DNA of 44,982 bases from an uncultured Schlesneria sp. (GCA_903899985.1 CAIULL010000073.1:1-44982); one strand, 5' to 3'. Numbered from the stretch's first letter, positions 10,421-19,377 are shown. Notes: generated from the sequence alone by a model not told the origin. Numbers and translations: made by a program.

Positions 10421-10732
10421 TTGGCACCTTGTAGATTTAAGTAAAGGTCGCGAATTGCTTTTATGACATGGCGATTGCAGATTTGTCGCGAATATTTAGA
10501 CCGTCGAAGATCTCGCCGTCTTGCATGTGTTGCTTTGGGAAAGCAAATGATCCCGTCGTTGTATCCATTTAGATCTCAAATGTAAACCGCCTGAGCGCAT
10601 TGCGCTGTTTTGCACGAAAAAACCTGCGTAATCAGCAAAAACAGACCGAAATCCCGTCGCACCTCTTCATTCGGTGGTTGCTTCAACCCAAATCTCCTTT
10701 AGATTGAATGCGAAATACATCAATAAGAAGAG
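10421..10732. promoter_or_regulatory. Divergent promoter region of the caspase/PLD and CHAT genes
   Basis: This 312-bp gap lies between the divergent start codons at 10420 (minus) and 10733 (plus) and must hold both promoters. It contains AGCGC-ATT-GCGCT, a small perfect dyad near 10593-10605, and AT-rich stretches. I see no confident -35/-10 pair, no known operator and no open frame that looks like a gene. Confidence 0.4.
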
Positions 10733-13700
10733 ATGAGATTGCAGATGGCATTGGAACCGTTCCGTCGCGGAAATCCTCCGGAATTATCCCCTGGAAAACA
10801 GGCAGAATCAGAAGCTGCTTCTGCCTCCGTTGTGCGTTCCAAGACCGCCGCAGCAGGGACAATTAAAGAGCTGAAGCATAAGCCATGGTCGGTGTTTTTT
10901 TATCTTTGTGCGGATAATCACCTCGATAATGATTGTGACAGGTTGGTCGAGGAATTAGCCGATTGCGGTGATCTCCCCAATGTGCACGTTGTGGTCCAAT
11001 GTGATCGTCTTCGTGGCCCGCTGAGATTTATTGCGCAGCCGCATCCGCGATCCACAAAAAACTCACTACTCAGCGATCCAAGTTTTCGCCGCAGTTCGGT
11101 CGATACTGGCGAACCCGACGAACTGTCGAATTTTCTTGAATGGGGATTACAGCATGCCCCATGTGACCATGTCGCGATCGTGCTGTTCGGGTTGGGAATG
11201 AATCCGTCGTGGGTTTTGAAATACCATCGCGATGGTCTTGACGCCCCTGACAATAAAAGTCGAGCAGTTGTCGTCCAGCAGCGATTGTTTTCAATTTGCC
11301 ACGATCAGACTGCAGGTAGCAGCCTTGATGTGACCCAGTTGCGACTTGCGCTTCGAGACGTTCAGAAGTACCTCGCCGATCAACAGTCCTCGACGAAAAT
11401 CGAAATGGTGTTGTCCAACATGGGCAGCACGGCTTTTATTGAAACACTGTTCGAACTTGAAGGGTTAGCAAGTGTTTTCTTCGGATCACATAACTCGTTG
11501 CCGGACGTCCCCTGGCCCTTCAAAAAAATCGTGAAACATCTTGATCAACATCCTTCAGTGACCGATAGTGCCGGAAATGAGGAAGACACACAAAAACGGT
11601 ATCGGCATGTGCATTCTCTGGCTCGCAAATTTGTCCGGTTTATTGATACCGACTATCAGGTAAAATCAGTCAAGCGAGCTCCCTGGGACGAACGGTCGAT
11701 CGTCGCAGTGAATCTCGAAATGCTCTCCGAAGTCGCGCGTACACTTGACGCACTTACAAGCGCGCTGCTGCAGAGCCTGGGCGACTGGCATGTGTTGCAA
11801 GCGGTCAAGGAGGCGATGAAAACGACGCCACGCACGGATGTCGAACCTCCCAGAACAAACCTCTTCGACAACAAGAACGCCAATGACTATCGAAAGTGGT
11901 ATCTTGATCAACTGCCCGCAGTCGATTTGTTTCGATTACTGGAAAACCTTCAAGGTGCGTTTCAAGCAAAACGAGATGCCGGCAACGTTCCTGTAGAATT
12001 CCGCCAGCGCGAACGGATCGAAAACCTGGCCGATTTGACTGAAAAGGCAAGATCGATCCTCGGTGGAGATCTGGCGCCCTTCATACTTGGCAACGACCTG
12101 AAGGAACGTGAAAGGATCGATGGGGGACTGTCGATTTATTTGCCGCCATTACGGAATCATGAACAGATCGATAACGAGACCGGCCCACGCTTCAGCCTCG
12201 AAAGTTCCATCTACTCCAGGCTCCGTTTTTCTGCTCGAGTCCACTGGTCGGCCTTTGTCGGGGCGTTTCAGCTGATTGAAGAGAGCCCCCACGCACTTTG
12301 GCGCGTGGTCAGTTCAATGCTCGGCGATGCGTCCGGGCCTTCGCGTGACGCCGCACTGGGCCGGATTGTCGGTGAAAATTCGGTCGTCACAAGTCTTCGC
12401 GACCAGTTTCGCTCACTCGATGTCGGTCGCGCACACACATTATCGTTTGAACCTGTTGCCGCCGCACCGCTCTTGGGACAGACGAGTGATGGAGCGACGA
12501 CCGACGCCCCCGAATCGGACTTCGAAACGTATATCGTCCGACTCGAGTCGGCTTTGGGTGGCGGAACGATCATTCAACAGGAGTCCCGGATCAGCCGAGT
12601 GACGCTAAAGCGAGTCCTGACGGAGTTGAATAAGATCGTCACGAACGGTGTTGACAGGTTCGTCCCTGTCGGTAGCCGCTACGTCTCTGTGGGAAGTCGA
12701 TTGGAGTCACTCGGTCGGACGCTGGGTGAAGACCTGATTCAGGATCTCGCCAATGCCCTGCGCCTGATTGCACGAAACACCAACGATGGTTCAGCGCCGC
12801 ATCTGACACTTCAGATGCCCCGGTCGCTGATGCAGTATCCCTGGGAATTATTGCATGATAAAGACGGACTGATCAGCGAACGGTTTGCGATCGGACGGCA
12901 ATTTTTCATGGAATCCCAGTTTGTCCGGCAAACACCCCAGCGGGCGGGAAACTCGATTCGAGCAGTCGTGATTGCCGATCCAACGTTCTCATCAATCGGA
13001 CAAGAGCACTACAAGCGTCGCGGCTGGAATGTTAACCAACTGGAATCGGCTCGACACGAAGGGCAGACCGTGAATTCTGCTTGGCGACGATTGCAGGCTC
13101 AGCTTCGTGGTGTCATAGAAATCGAGATTGATGATCGCGTTGGTGAGGAAGTCACAGCCGATCATGTCCGCGAGCTGCTGCGAGGAGGATGCGATTTAAT
13201 GCATTTCGCAGGGCATAGCTACTTTGATCCAATTGAGCCGGATCGAAGCGGCTGGCTGCTCAGTAACGGAATTCTGACTGCTCGAGAGATTCGAAATACA
13301 CTGGCTTGGGAACAGTCACCTCCCTGGTTGGTCTACGCAAATGCCTGCGAATCCGCCATGGATTCGGAATCTCCCCAACGGCCGGGACCTCAGGATGTGT
13401 CGGGATTGGCAACGGCCTTTGTCGCTCAAGGTGTCGCAGCATACATCGCCCCCTTGTGGAAAATCGAAGACCATTTTGCGGAATGGATCGCGACTCGCTT
13501 TTACGAAGAATTGCTGCTGGGACGGTTTACGGTTGGCGAATCGTTGCGACGAGCAAAAATGTCGGTGTGGCGTGAACTGCTTGGACGTAGTAATAAAAAA
13601 TCCCATGTCGAACCGGAACTCGGCTGGACCGGAACCATTTTATACGGTGACCCGACAACCCGATTGTTGCAATCGCTCTGGATTCCCAACTGCAGGTCCG

Positions 13701-15340
13701 AAACATCCGTCAAATCGAATTTTGATTCCGAAATAGCACGGCCGGTTCTAGAAAGTTCCAGTACATCACGATCGATTACACTGAAATCGCCATCCGCTGT
13801 CGCGGATGCATCGACGGTTGATCGACGAGTTCTTCGTCAGCTTCCACGCGGACAACTTGGTCGGCTGATTCGAGTTCCTGCCGAGCTGCTGTACGAAGTT
13901 CCTCCGAACAATGACATCGTTCTTAATAAACAGACTTTGAAAGAAATCTCGAGCGATCGTTCGGACAATTCCATTGACGATGGGCAGGATCATCGCGCTG
14001 AAGATGGGCTTGCTGCCTTTCGACTTGTGGATCGAAAGGGGGTCCGCTTCTGGCAATTCCACCGACCCGGCGATCCATGCTGGAGCGAGAATCCCGCACT
14101 CGTTCCCGAGTGGGGCACGATGCGATTGGCTGACCGATTACAAGTCGTACTTCCACCCGCTCAAATGGGACTTGATGACGATTATCATGTGCTCCGGACC
14201 TGGTTACTTCATCCGCAGACGAATGGAGTGTCGAGTGACCGGATTAGAGAAGTCGCCAGACTTTACGATCAGTCTGTCGTTGAAACCCAGGGAATCTGGA
14301 TGCTCGAACGATCCGGGGGGGCACGTCGAATCGTTGAGACGTCGAAAGTGATCGACCAGCCCCCGAACACAGCCGCCCGAAAAAAAGGGCGTGCTCTGAT
14401 TTTCTTGCCCGGGGTCTTCAGTAACTGTGAAGCGTCTCTGGCAGACTGGGAGAGAACGCTTGCCGAAGAGGATAGAAGTTTGCTGCAGTGGGCGAAGGAG
14501 GAATATGGATACCTTCTCGCGTTCGATCATTGGTCGCTCTCAAACACGCCGCTTGAAAATGCCGAACTGTTAAAACGACTTTTGGGTAAGTTCCCTTCGC
14601 TCGTCGCCATGAAAAAATCGATCGACATTGTCGGGCACGGTCGTGGAGGATTGGTCGCGACGGCTTTGGCGAACCTGCTGGATAATCCCGACGACCATCG
14701 AAATTCGATGATTGATAAGATTCTGTTGGTGGGGGCTCCGATTAGCCAGACGCTCGTTCCGGAAGCTTGTCCCTGGGGGACTTTGGCCGACCTTCTGATC
14801 AATATGGGCCAGATCGATTCCACAGGACTTTATACGCGATTGAGCGGTCTGTTGATGTACCTGATTGCCGTTGAACTTGATGGAGCATTACCTGGTTTCG
14901 CCGCATCCGTTTCTCAGGTCGTACCAGGAAAATCCCGTGGGAGAACGAAACCAAAAATGCCGAAAGGAACGGAGAATCACGTGATTTCTTACGGCGTCAT
15001 CGCGGCAAACTATATTCCCCGCCGAAGCCAGTTCAATTTTATCACGTTATTGGCGGAGTTGGGTGTCGAAGGAGGAAAACCATTCTTCAAAGGGGCCAAT
15101 GACCTGTTCGTGGATCTGAAGAACATGTGGACCCTGGACGATCAGCACGCGGCCACAGGCCTGAACATCGGTTTTAACCCTTCGAACGTTCTGTACATCG
15201 ACGCCGATGAAAAAGCGAAGGTCCCCGAGGGAGTGATACCGCTACGTAACACCGGGGTTCATCACACAAATTACTTCGGTCAAATCGCGGTCCGCGACTT
15301 TCTACGGAATTTTCTCATCGGAAAAACGAAAAAGCCTTAA
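10733..15340 (+). CDS. Giant protein: inactive clostripain-like domain, CHAT protease, degenerate alpha/beta hydrolase
   Basis: 1535 residues, three recognisable domains. (1) About 48-520: clostripain (C11) fold, shown by WSVFFYLCADNHLDND, VVVQCDRLRGPLRF and GGLSIYLPPL. The usual catalytic NHGxGW is replaced by LFGLGMNPSW and the usual DxCLM by SNMGS, so this domain should not cleave. (2) About 610-995: CHAT domain, with MQYPWELLHD, catalytic His in LMHFAGHSYFD (H828) and Cys in YANACES (C872), and TILYGDPTTRLL at its end. Both catalytic residues are intact. (3) About 1210-1535: alpha/beta hydrolase with ALIFLPGVFSN and IDIVGHGRGGLVATAL; the nucleophile of GHSxGG is Gly1303 here. CHAT proteases are caspase-like effectors of bacterial conflict systems. 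The flanking domains may sense or bind. The ATG at 10745 is an alternative start. Divergent from the PLD/caspase operon. Confidence 0.88.
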   Translation: MRLQMALEPFRRGNPPELSPGKQAESEAASASVVRSKTAAAGTIKELKHKPWSVFFYLCADNHLDNDCDRLVEELADCGDLPNVHVVVQCDRLRGPLRFIAQPHPRSTKNSLLSDPSFRRSSVDTGEPDELSNFLEWGLQHAPCDHVAIVLFGLGMNPSWVLKYHRDGLDAPDNKSRAVVVQQRLFSICHDQTAGSSLDVTQLRLALRDVQKYLADQQSSTKIEMVLSNMGSTAFIETLFELEGLASVFFGSHNSLPDVPWPFKKIVKHLDQHPSVTDSAGNEEDTQKRYRHVHSLARKFVRFIDTDYQVKSVKRAPWDERSIVAVNLEMLSEVARTLDALTSALLQSLGDWHVLQAVKEAMKTTPRTDVEPPRTNLFDNKNANDYRKWYLDQLPAVDLFRLLENLQGAFQAKRDAGNVPVEFRQRERIENLADLTEKARSILGGDLAPFILGNDLKERERIDGGLSIYLPPLRNHEQIDNETGPRFSLESSIYSRLRFSARVHWSAFVGAFQLIEESPHALWRVVSSMLGDASGPSRDAALGRIVGENSVVTSLRDQFRSLDVGRAHTLSFEPVAAAPLLGQTSDGATTDAPESDFETYIVRLESALGGGTIIQQESRISRVTLKRVLTELNKIVTNGVDRFVPVGSRYVSVGSRLESLGRTLGEDLIQDLANALRLIARNTNDGSAPHLTLQMPRSLMQYPWELLHDKDGLISERFAIGRQFFMESQFVRQTPQRAGNSIRAVVIADPTFSSIGQEHYKRRGWNVNQLESARHEGQTVNSAWRRLQAQLRGVIEIEIDDRVGEEVTADHVRELLRGGCDLMHFAGHSYFDPIEPDRSGWLLSNGILTAREIRNTLAWEQSPPWLVYANACESAMDSESPQRPGPQDVSGLATAFVAQGVAAYIAPLWKIEDHFAEWIATRFYEELLLGRFTVGESLRRAKMSVWRELLGRSNKKSHVEPELGWTGTILYGDPTTRLLQSLWIPNCRSETSVKSNFDSEIARPVLESSSTSRSITLKSPSAVADASTVDRRVLRQLPRGQLGRLIRVPAELLYEVPPNNDIVLNKQTLKEISSDRSDNSIDDGQDHRAEDGLAAFRLVDRKGVRFWQFHRPGDPCWSENPALVPEWGTMRLADRLQVVLPPAQMGLDDDYHVLRTWLLHPQTNGVSSDRIREVARLYDQSVVETQGIWMLERSGGARRIVETSKVIDQPPNTAARKKGRALIFLPGVFSNCEASLADWERTLAEEDRSLLQWAKEEYGYLLAFDHWSLSNTPLENAELLKRLLGKFPSLVAMKKSIDIVGHGRGGLVATALANLLDNPDDHRNSMIDKILLVGAPISQTLVPEACPWGTLADLLINMGQIDSTGLYTRLSGLLMYLIAVELDGALPGFAASVSQVVPGKSRGRTKPKMPKGTENHVISYGVIAANYIPRRSQFNFITLLAELGVEGGKPFFKGANDLFVDLKNMWTLDDQHAATGLNIGFNPSNVLYIDADEKAKVPEGVIPLRNTGVHHTNYFGQIAVRDFLRNFLIGKTKKP

Positions 15341-15544
15341 AGCTGACTTCGCAGGCCTCGGGGGCTTTACTTGAAATCGATCGCTGAAGTTTGTGAGTTG
15401 GCTTAAAGGTTGCTTCGAGTGGCAAGCAAGCGCAAGCCATTAAATATTCAGTCTTTAGGTCGAATTTCTCGGGTCAGGGCTTTCGTCGATAGAGCTTTGA
15501 CAAGTCTTCGAAGCTTGGTTTTTGGTAGAAAAACCTAATTCTGC

Positions 15545-15675
15545 CCTCCGCGCCGGCGGGCTTCTTCGCAACGTTACCATTGTCCGTCGGCAAGTTTGGC
15601 GGCGGGGTAGTCCCACGGCTTTCGCTGGTGACAATGCGACACTTGTTTAGTCGCTGATGCCGCACGCGTCCCGTT
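15545..15675 (-). pseudogene. Decayed serine recombinase fragment (copy 1)
   Basis: Read on the minus strand, about 120 bases align almost without gaps to the better preserved recombinase remnant at 18994-19377. Shared blocks are GCATCAGC, CAGCGAAAGCC and GCGAAGAAGCCCGCC. They correspond to the end of the resolvase catalytic domain (AISYRTKVALAAAKARG in copy 2). Here the frame is destroyed by stops and a single-base deletion, so it is not functional. It has the same orientation as copy 2. Confidence 0.6.
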
Positions 15676-15846
15676 CGGTCGGCGCTTCCATGGTGAGGCC
15701 CACTCGTTCAATTTCGACCGTCTGCAGATCATTTGCGGAAATCTGAAGTTTTGAGGTTTTTTTTAAATCGCCTCCGTTTTCGCCATTGAATTCGTTGGTA
15801 CGACGTCTATCACCTTCTGCGAAATAATCTCAGGCCCCCGCTGGTG

Positions 15847-15871
15847 GCTGAATTGTGCGCCACAATTCAGC
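15847..15871. repeat. Perfect 11-bp inverted repeat, 3-nt loop
   Basis: GCTGAATTGTG, then CGC, then CACAATTCAGC. No T-run follows on either strand, so a terminator is unlikely; an operator or the foot of a mobile-element remnant is possible. Confidence 0.5.
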
Positions 15872-16214
15872 TCGTCGCTCACGAACGATTGGAACCAAAT
15901 TCGGCAACAAGATGACCTCTGTTTTCGAGTTGTGGAATGATCTCCGGTGGCTGTGCAGCTTTTGAATTTGTCGTGGGGTGAAAATCGAATCAGAGTCAGC
16001 AGAAATTGAGGGCTTCCGATTCGATTTTGATTTGACGTGTCGACTCGTGCTTCTCCTGCGTGAAAGCAGAAGGTGAGCTTGTCGGCTGCTCCACCGACCC
16101 GGTTTCAATAACTTACGCTGATTATTAGCAATCAATTTACCTGTCCTAAGTTGGCCGTAGTATTTGTGCGATTTTTTACTCGTGAATCTCAAGTATTCTT
16201 AAGAAAGTGTTTTA

Positions 16215-17027
16215 ATGACAAGTCGATTAGTGAGTTTGCGTGTGTTCCTTGCACTCGTAATGGGTTGTGGGATTGTCAGCGTTGCTGAAGCTGGAAACCT
16301 CGTACAGAATGGTGATTTCAGCAACAACCAATTCAACAATGCCAGCCATGAACTTGCGAGCGGTACCTACCTTCCCAACGGTATTACCGGGTCCGGTGTT
16401 GCGAATTGGACTAACACGACAAATCATGCATATAACATCTGGTTTAATAAAGATAATGCCTCAACAACCAGCGCCGTTTCAGAGTACGGTGGCGTTCAGC
16501 AGCTCTCGGCCTCGTATAACACTACGAACTTACCCACTTCTGTTAATGGGTTTCTTGCTCTGGATGGTGACCCGAGTGTTCATGGAGCCATTACACAGTC
16601 GATCGGCAATGCGACGACAGGATTTTTGACGGTTGGACAACAGTATGAGGTAAGTTTCTGGTGGGCCGCGACTGAGTTGTCAAACAGGAATGGTTACACG
16701 ACCGATAGGCTGGATGTGAGCCTCGGCAGTTCGCCCGTCCAGTCTGTTTCTTACGGCAATCCTAACGGCACGGACGCCGAGAAACTTGCTCCCAATGCGT
16801 TCACGGGTTGGATGCAAGAAACAATGATTTTCACGGCAACAAGCGCCACTGAAACGTTGTCATTTCTTTCGAACGGCACACCAAGTGGAGAGCCTCCAAT
16901 TGTTTTGCTGGCCGACGTTTCGATGCAGGCAGTCCCTGAACCAAGCTCCCTCGCACTGACCGGGTTGGGTATTGTCGGCCTGTTCGTCCTCCGTGCGCGA
17001 AGACGAGCTAAATCAAACGTTGAGTAA
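16215..17027 (+). CDS. PEP-CTERM surface protein, DUF642-like domain
   Basis: A 270-residue exported protein. Residues 1-27 form a signal peptide (hydrophobic core VFLALVMGCGIVSV, cleavage near AEA-GN). The mature part begins NLVQNGDFSNN and continues with a jelly-roll-like pattern (FLALDGDPSVHGAITQSIGN, QYEVSFWWAAT), as in the DUF642-type, galactose-binding-like domains common in PEP-CTERM proteins. The C terminus is a PEP-CTERM sorting signal: VPEPSS, a hydrophobic helix LALTGLGIVGLFVL, and the basic cluster RARRRAK. This signal is cut by the exosortase in the inner membrane, and such proteins end at the cell surface or in exopolysaccharide. No exosortase gene is in the window. A terminator follows at 17062. 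Confidence 0.9.
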   Translation: MTSRLVSLRVFLALVMGCGIVSVAEAGNLVQNGDFSNNQFNNASHELASGTYLPNGITGSGVANWTNTTNHAYNIWFNKDNASTTSAVSEYGGVQQLSASYNTTNLPTSVNGFLALDGDPSVHGAITQSIGNATTGFLTVGQQYEVSFWWAATELSNRNGYTTDRLDVSLGSSPVQSVSYGNPNGTDAEKLAPNAFTGWMQETMIFTATSATETLSFLSNGTPSGEPPIVLLADVSMQAVPEPSSLALTGLGIVGLFVLRARRRAKSNVE

Positions 17028-17061
17028 TCTACGGTTCGAAGACGGTTTTATGTAAGTAAAT

Positions 17062-17098
17062 AGCCGGAGGTGTACCATACACCATCCGGCTGTTCTTT
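17062..17098 (+). terminator. Rho-independent terminator of the first PEP-CTERM gene
   Basis: AGCCGGA pairs with TCCGGCT, with inner pairing GGTGTA/TACACC, followed by GTTCTTTTG. It sits 35 bp after the stop codon. Confidence 0.75.
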
Positions 17099-17637
17099 TG
17101 ATTTTGGCGATCGCCATCCGCTGACCGGCGATTGTGTTATTTTTCTAAAACAAAAAGCGTTTTTAATCGAAAACGCCGTGCGGCATGGGGTTTCGATTTT
17201 TAGCCAAGACCGAAGCCATCGAGCGGCATCTTTCAGGTATCTTGGCTATCGCACAGGCCTGACACAACTTCTGTCCCAAAAATCATCAGACAACAAAACC
17301 AACAAAAAGTCTCTTAGTTGCGAACAAGATCAGACGATCATGCTAATCGGCACCGTCAAATGCCATTCCATTTCAAATCAGGGGCTGAAACTGCGTTTAA
17401 TTCGACTCGGTCGTTGCTCTCCGACTTGAATAACGAGGCCGATCGCGGGCGAATGCTCCTCCTGCGTGAAACGGAGCTTGTGGTTGCTCGCCTGTCAGTT
17501 CATGAATCGAACGTGTGAGAACCGCGCATGTTTTTAAAGTCGACACGAGCAAGAACCGCTGACGAGTGAAGCGGTACGCCATCAGCAAACGACACCTGCT
17601 TTACGCGCTGATGGAGCATGTCGCGTAACACCCAAAG

Positions 17638-17674
17638 AAGAAAAAAGCCGCAATCCATTACCGGATGAGGCTTT
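17638..17674 (-). terminator. Terminator behind the tRNA 3'-end fragment
   Basis: On the minus strand AAAGCC pairs with GGCTTT, with partial inner pairing CATCC/GGATTG, followed by TTTTTCTTC. It lies 6-7 nt beyond the tRNA-like fragment, the position where the original tRNA terminator would be expected. Confidence 0.6.
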
Positions 17675-17680
17675 AAATCA

Positions 17681-17702
17681 ATTGCCCCCACGAGGGCTCG
17701 AA
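17681..17702 (-). repeat. tRNA-Lys 3'-end duplication, putative attachment site remnant
   Basis: ATTGCCCCCACGAGGGCTCG plus AA differs from 20334-20355, the 3' end of the tRNA-Lys gene, at only one base (G for T). The rest of a tRNA cannot be drawn to the right of it. Same orientation as the intact tRNA, as expected for attL/attR of an element inserted at the tRNA 3' end. Confidence 0.6.
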
Positions 17703-18190
17703 GAAGCCCCTGAAACTCATGTTTTTTGGCAGAAAACCTTATTTCTGTAGAGTACTATCGACATCGGCAACCGTCTCGTCAAGTCGCATTCTGTTCCACG
17801 GAATCGCCGTAAGTCTTGAAAAAACGGGCATTTCGTGGAAAACAGGCCGATTCTTCCACGATTGAATTCAGACTTCTGATCCTTTTGGCCACTGGCAAAT
17901 TATCGGTCGGCGAATTTTTGTCAGTCGATCAATTTCTTCCCGATAGTTGGCATCCCTATCGCCACGCTACGTGATCTTTCATCGAAATGATGTTTTCATA
18001 GGTTCCATTTTCGCATGGGATTTCGACCTGCTCATTTACTTATGGAATTTGCCAATTGGAAATTCGGTATGCAACTTGCGTTCGGCTGTCGGGAAAATTC
18101 CGAGCGATCGTGGGAATCGCAACTCGAATTTGTTTGGGCGGTCACGATGCCCAGAGACTTCAAAACAACTCTAAGAAAGAACACCTAAGA

Positions 18191-18892
18191 ATGAACCTGC
18201 TGACGTCGATTTTATCAGTGATCATTGCCATAGTTGGTGCCTCTGGGATCGCATCAGCGGGACCAATCATTGCCACGCCCGCTGGACTCAACCCAGGCGA
18301 TCATTTTCGAATCGTTTTCGTTACGGATACTACTACGACAGCGTCCGATTCCAATCTCAATACGTACGACAATCTAGTGACCACTGACGCTAACGGAGCA
18401 ACTTATAACGGCCAAGCCATCACATGGCAGGCAATCGTCTCGAGTTCGTCTGTGAACGCAATTAATCGCATTCAAGAATATGATGTACCCGTTTATCTCG
18501 CAGACGGGACTAAAGTTGCAGATTCGGACACGTCGGCGACGAACGGTCTGTGGTCGACTACCCTCGAAAACCCTATCAATGAAGACTTATCTCATACCCC
18601 TATTACTGCCCTGGTATGGACAGGTACAGGTGCAACGGGGTTTGCTTTTTCGGGAAACGAGATTGGAAGCGAACAACCGTCAGTTGGATCAACGATTGTC
18701 ACATATGCTGCATGGGCCACGGCAGGTTTTTACGATCCTAGCTATCAGTACAATCTTTATGGAATCAGTTCGGAATTAACGGTTCTGGCCACTGTACCCG
18801 AACCATCAACAGCGATGTTGGCGGGACTTGGCATTTTTGCCACCGCGATTTGTGGCTACCGACGACAGAAAAACATCTCGACGATCGTCTGA
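18191..18892 (+). CDS. PEP-CTERM surface protein, unknown domain
   Basis: I chose the ATG at 18191 because a signal peptide begins there (MNLLTSILSVIIAIVGASG, cleavage near ASA-GP); the frame stays open upstream to 18056 but that part has no signal features. The mature protein of about 210 residues starts PIIATPAGLNPGDHFRIVFV and is rich in Thr, Ser, Asn and Asp; I do not recognise its fold. The end is a PEP-CTERM signal: VPEPSTAMLAGLGIFATAI followed by CGYRRQK. It should be exported, cut by an exosortase and shown at the surface. It lies between the tRNA fragment and the recombinase remnant, so it may be cargo of a small integrated element. A terminator follows. Confidence 0.85.
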   Translation: MNLLTSILSVIIAIVGASGIASAGPIIATPAGLNPGDHFRIVFVTDTTTTASDSNLNTYDNLVTTDANGATYNGQAITWQAIVSSSSVNAINRIQEYDVPVYLADGTKVADSDTSATNGLWSTTLENPINEDLSHTPITALVWTGTGATGFAFSGNEIGSEQPSVGSTIVTYAAWATAGFYDPSYQYNLYGISSELTVLATVPEPSTAMLAGLGIFATAICGYRRQKNISTIV

Positions 18893-18920
18893 TCAAACCG
18901 ACTTGCCTCAGGTCCACAAA

Positions 18921-18953
18921 GTAAGCCGCACCGACACTGTGCGGTTTACTTTT
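18921..18953 (+). terminator. Rho-independent terminator of the second PEP-CTERM gene
   Basis: GTAAGCCGCAC pairs with GTGCGGTTTAC (one G-U pair), loop CGACACT, followed by TTTTG. It begins 29 bp after the stop. Confidence 0.8.
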
Positions 18954-18993
18954 GTCTTCCACATGTTGCGTCAATGTCCCCAACTAAAATCAC

Positions 18994-19377
18994 TCAATTC
19001 GCTCGATCCAACACCCGCTTCACCTGCACCTGATTCCATTCCGCTCCGCGTCGTGTCGTATGTCCATCGGCGTTCAGCGCTTCGGCGATTGCTCGCATGC
19101 TCTTTCCGCTGGCTTGGAGTTCCTGCGTCATGGGGATTAGATCGACGTATGCTTTTTCGGCTTTCGCTGATCGGACGGCGCTTGCTGCGATTGCTCCCTT
19201 TTGGGCTCCACGTAGGCGGGCTTCTTCGCATCCTTCCGAATGTCCACGGCGAGCCGACCCGAGGTGCACGCCACGGGCTTTCGCTGCTGCCAATGCCACT
19301 TTCGTTCGGTAGCTGATGGCGCGTGCTTCCCCTTCTGCCACTGCTGTCAGAATGTGAATCGTCCTAAGGCTAGCGTG
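18994..19377 (-). pseudogene. Serine recombinase (resolvase/invertase) remnant, C-terminal part (copy 2)
   Basis: The frame reads TIHILTAVAEGEARAISYRT, then KVALAAAKARGVHLG, the end of the catalytic domain of large serine recombinases. A helical linker and an HTH-like tail follow: ELQASGKSMRAIAEALNADG and TTRRGAEWNQVQVKRVLDR. The N-terminal part with the active-site serine is missing; homology stops near 19377 at an in-frame TGA. A frame beginning at ATG 19341 could give a 115-residue product, but without the catalytic serine it cannot recombine DNA. A related but more decayed fragment lies at 15545-15675 in the same orientation. The family mediates integration, inversion or resolution; here it marks past mobile DNA. 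Confidence 0.8.

Larger units (their letters stand above)
15341..16214. other. 874-bp gene-poor stretch with recombinase remnant and dyads
   Basis: No intact gene is credible here. The stretch holds a decayed serine recombinase fragment (separate entry), a perfect 11-bp dyad at 15847-15871, a small hairpin GGTTTTT-loop-AAAAACC near 15512-15532, and a T-rich run near 15756. The frame covering 15830-16192 on the minus strand shows no recognisable protein features. The promoter of the following PEP-CTERM gene should lie at the right end. Confidence 0.5.
17099..18190. other. About 1.1 kb without a gene, containing a tRNA 3'-end fragment
   Basis: No convincing protein gene. It holds a duplicated tRNA-Lys 3' end and a terminator (separate entries), and a 35-40 nt block at 17455-17490 (starting GCTCCTCCTGCGTGAAA) that recurs in altered form at 16049-16090 upstream of the first PEP-CTERM gene. 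A GTTTTTTGGCAGAAAACC-type block near 17720 resembles one near 15513. Upstream of the second PEP-CTERM gene, 18065-18080 reads CGGTATGCAACTTGCG, with GG and GC spaced by 10 as in sigma-54 promoters, but the match is weak. Confidence 0.45.

Noticed and set aside
15830-16192. 120-codon minus-strand frame upstream of the first PEP-CTERM gene
   Set aside because: Basic and low-complexity, no features; spans the perfect dyad and a diverged repeat block.
18065-18080. Possible sigma-54 promoter before the second PEP-CTERM gene
   Set aside because: GG-N10-GC spacing fits but the surrounding consensus is poor, and the first PEP-CTERM gene has no match.
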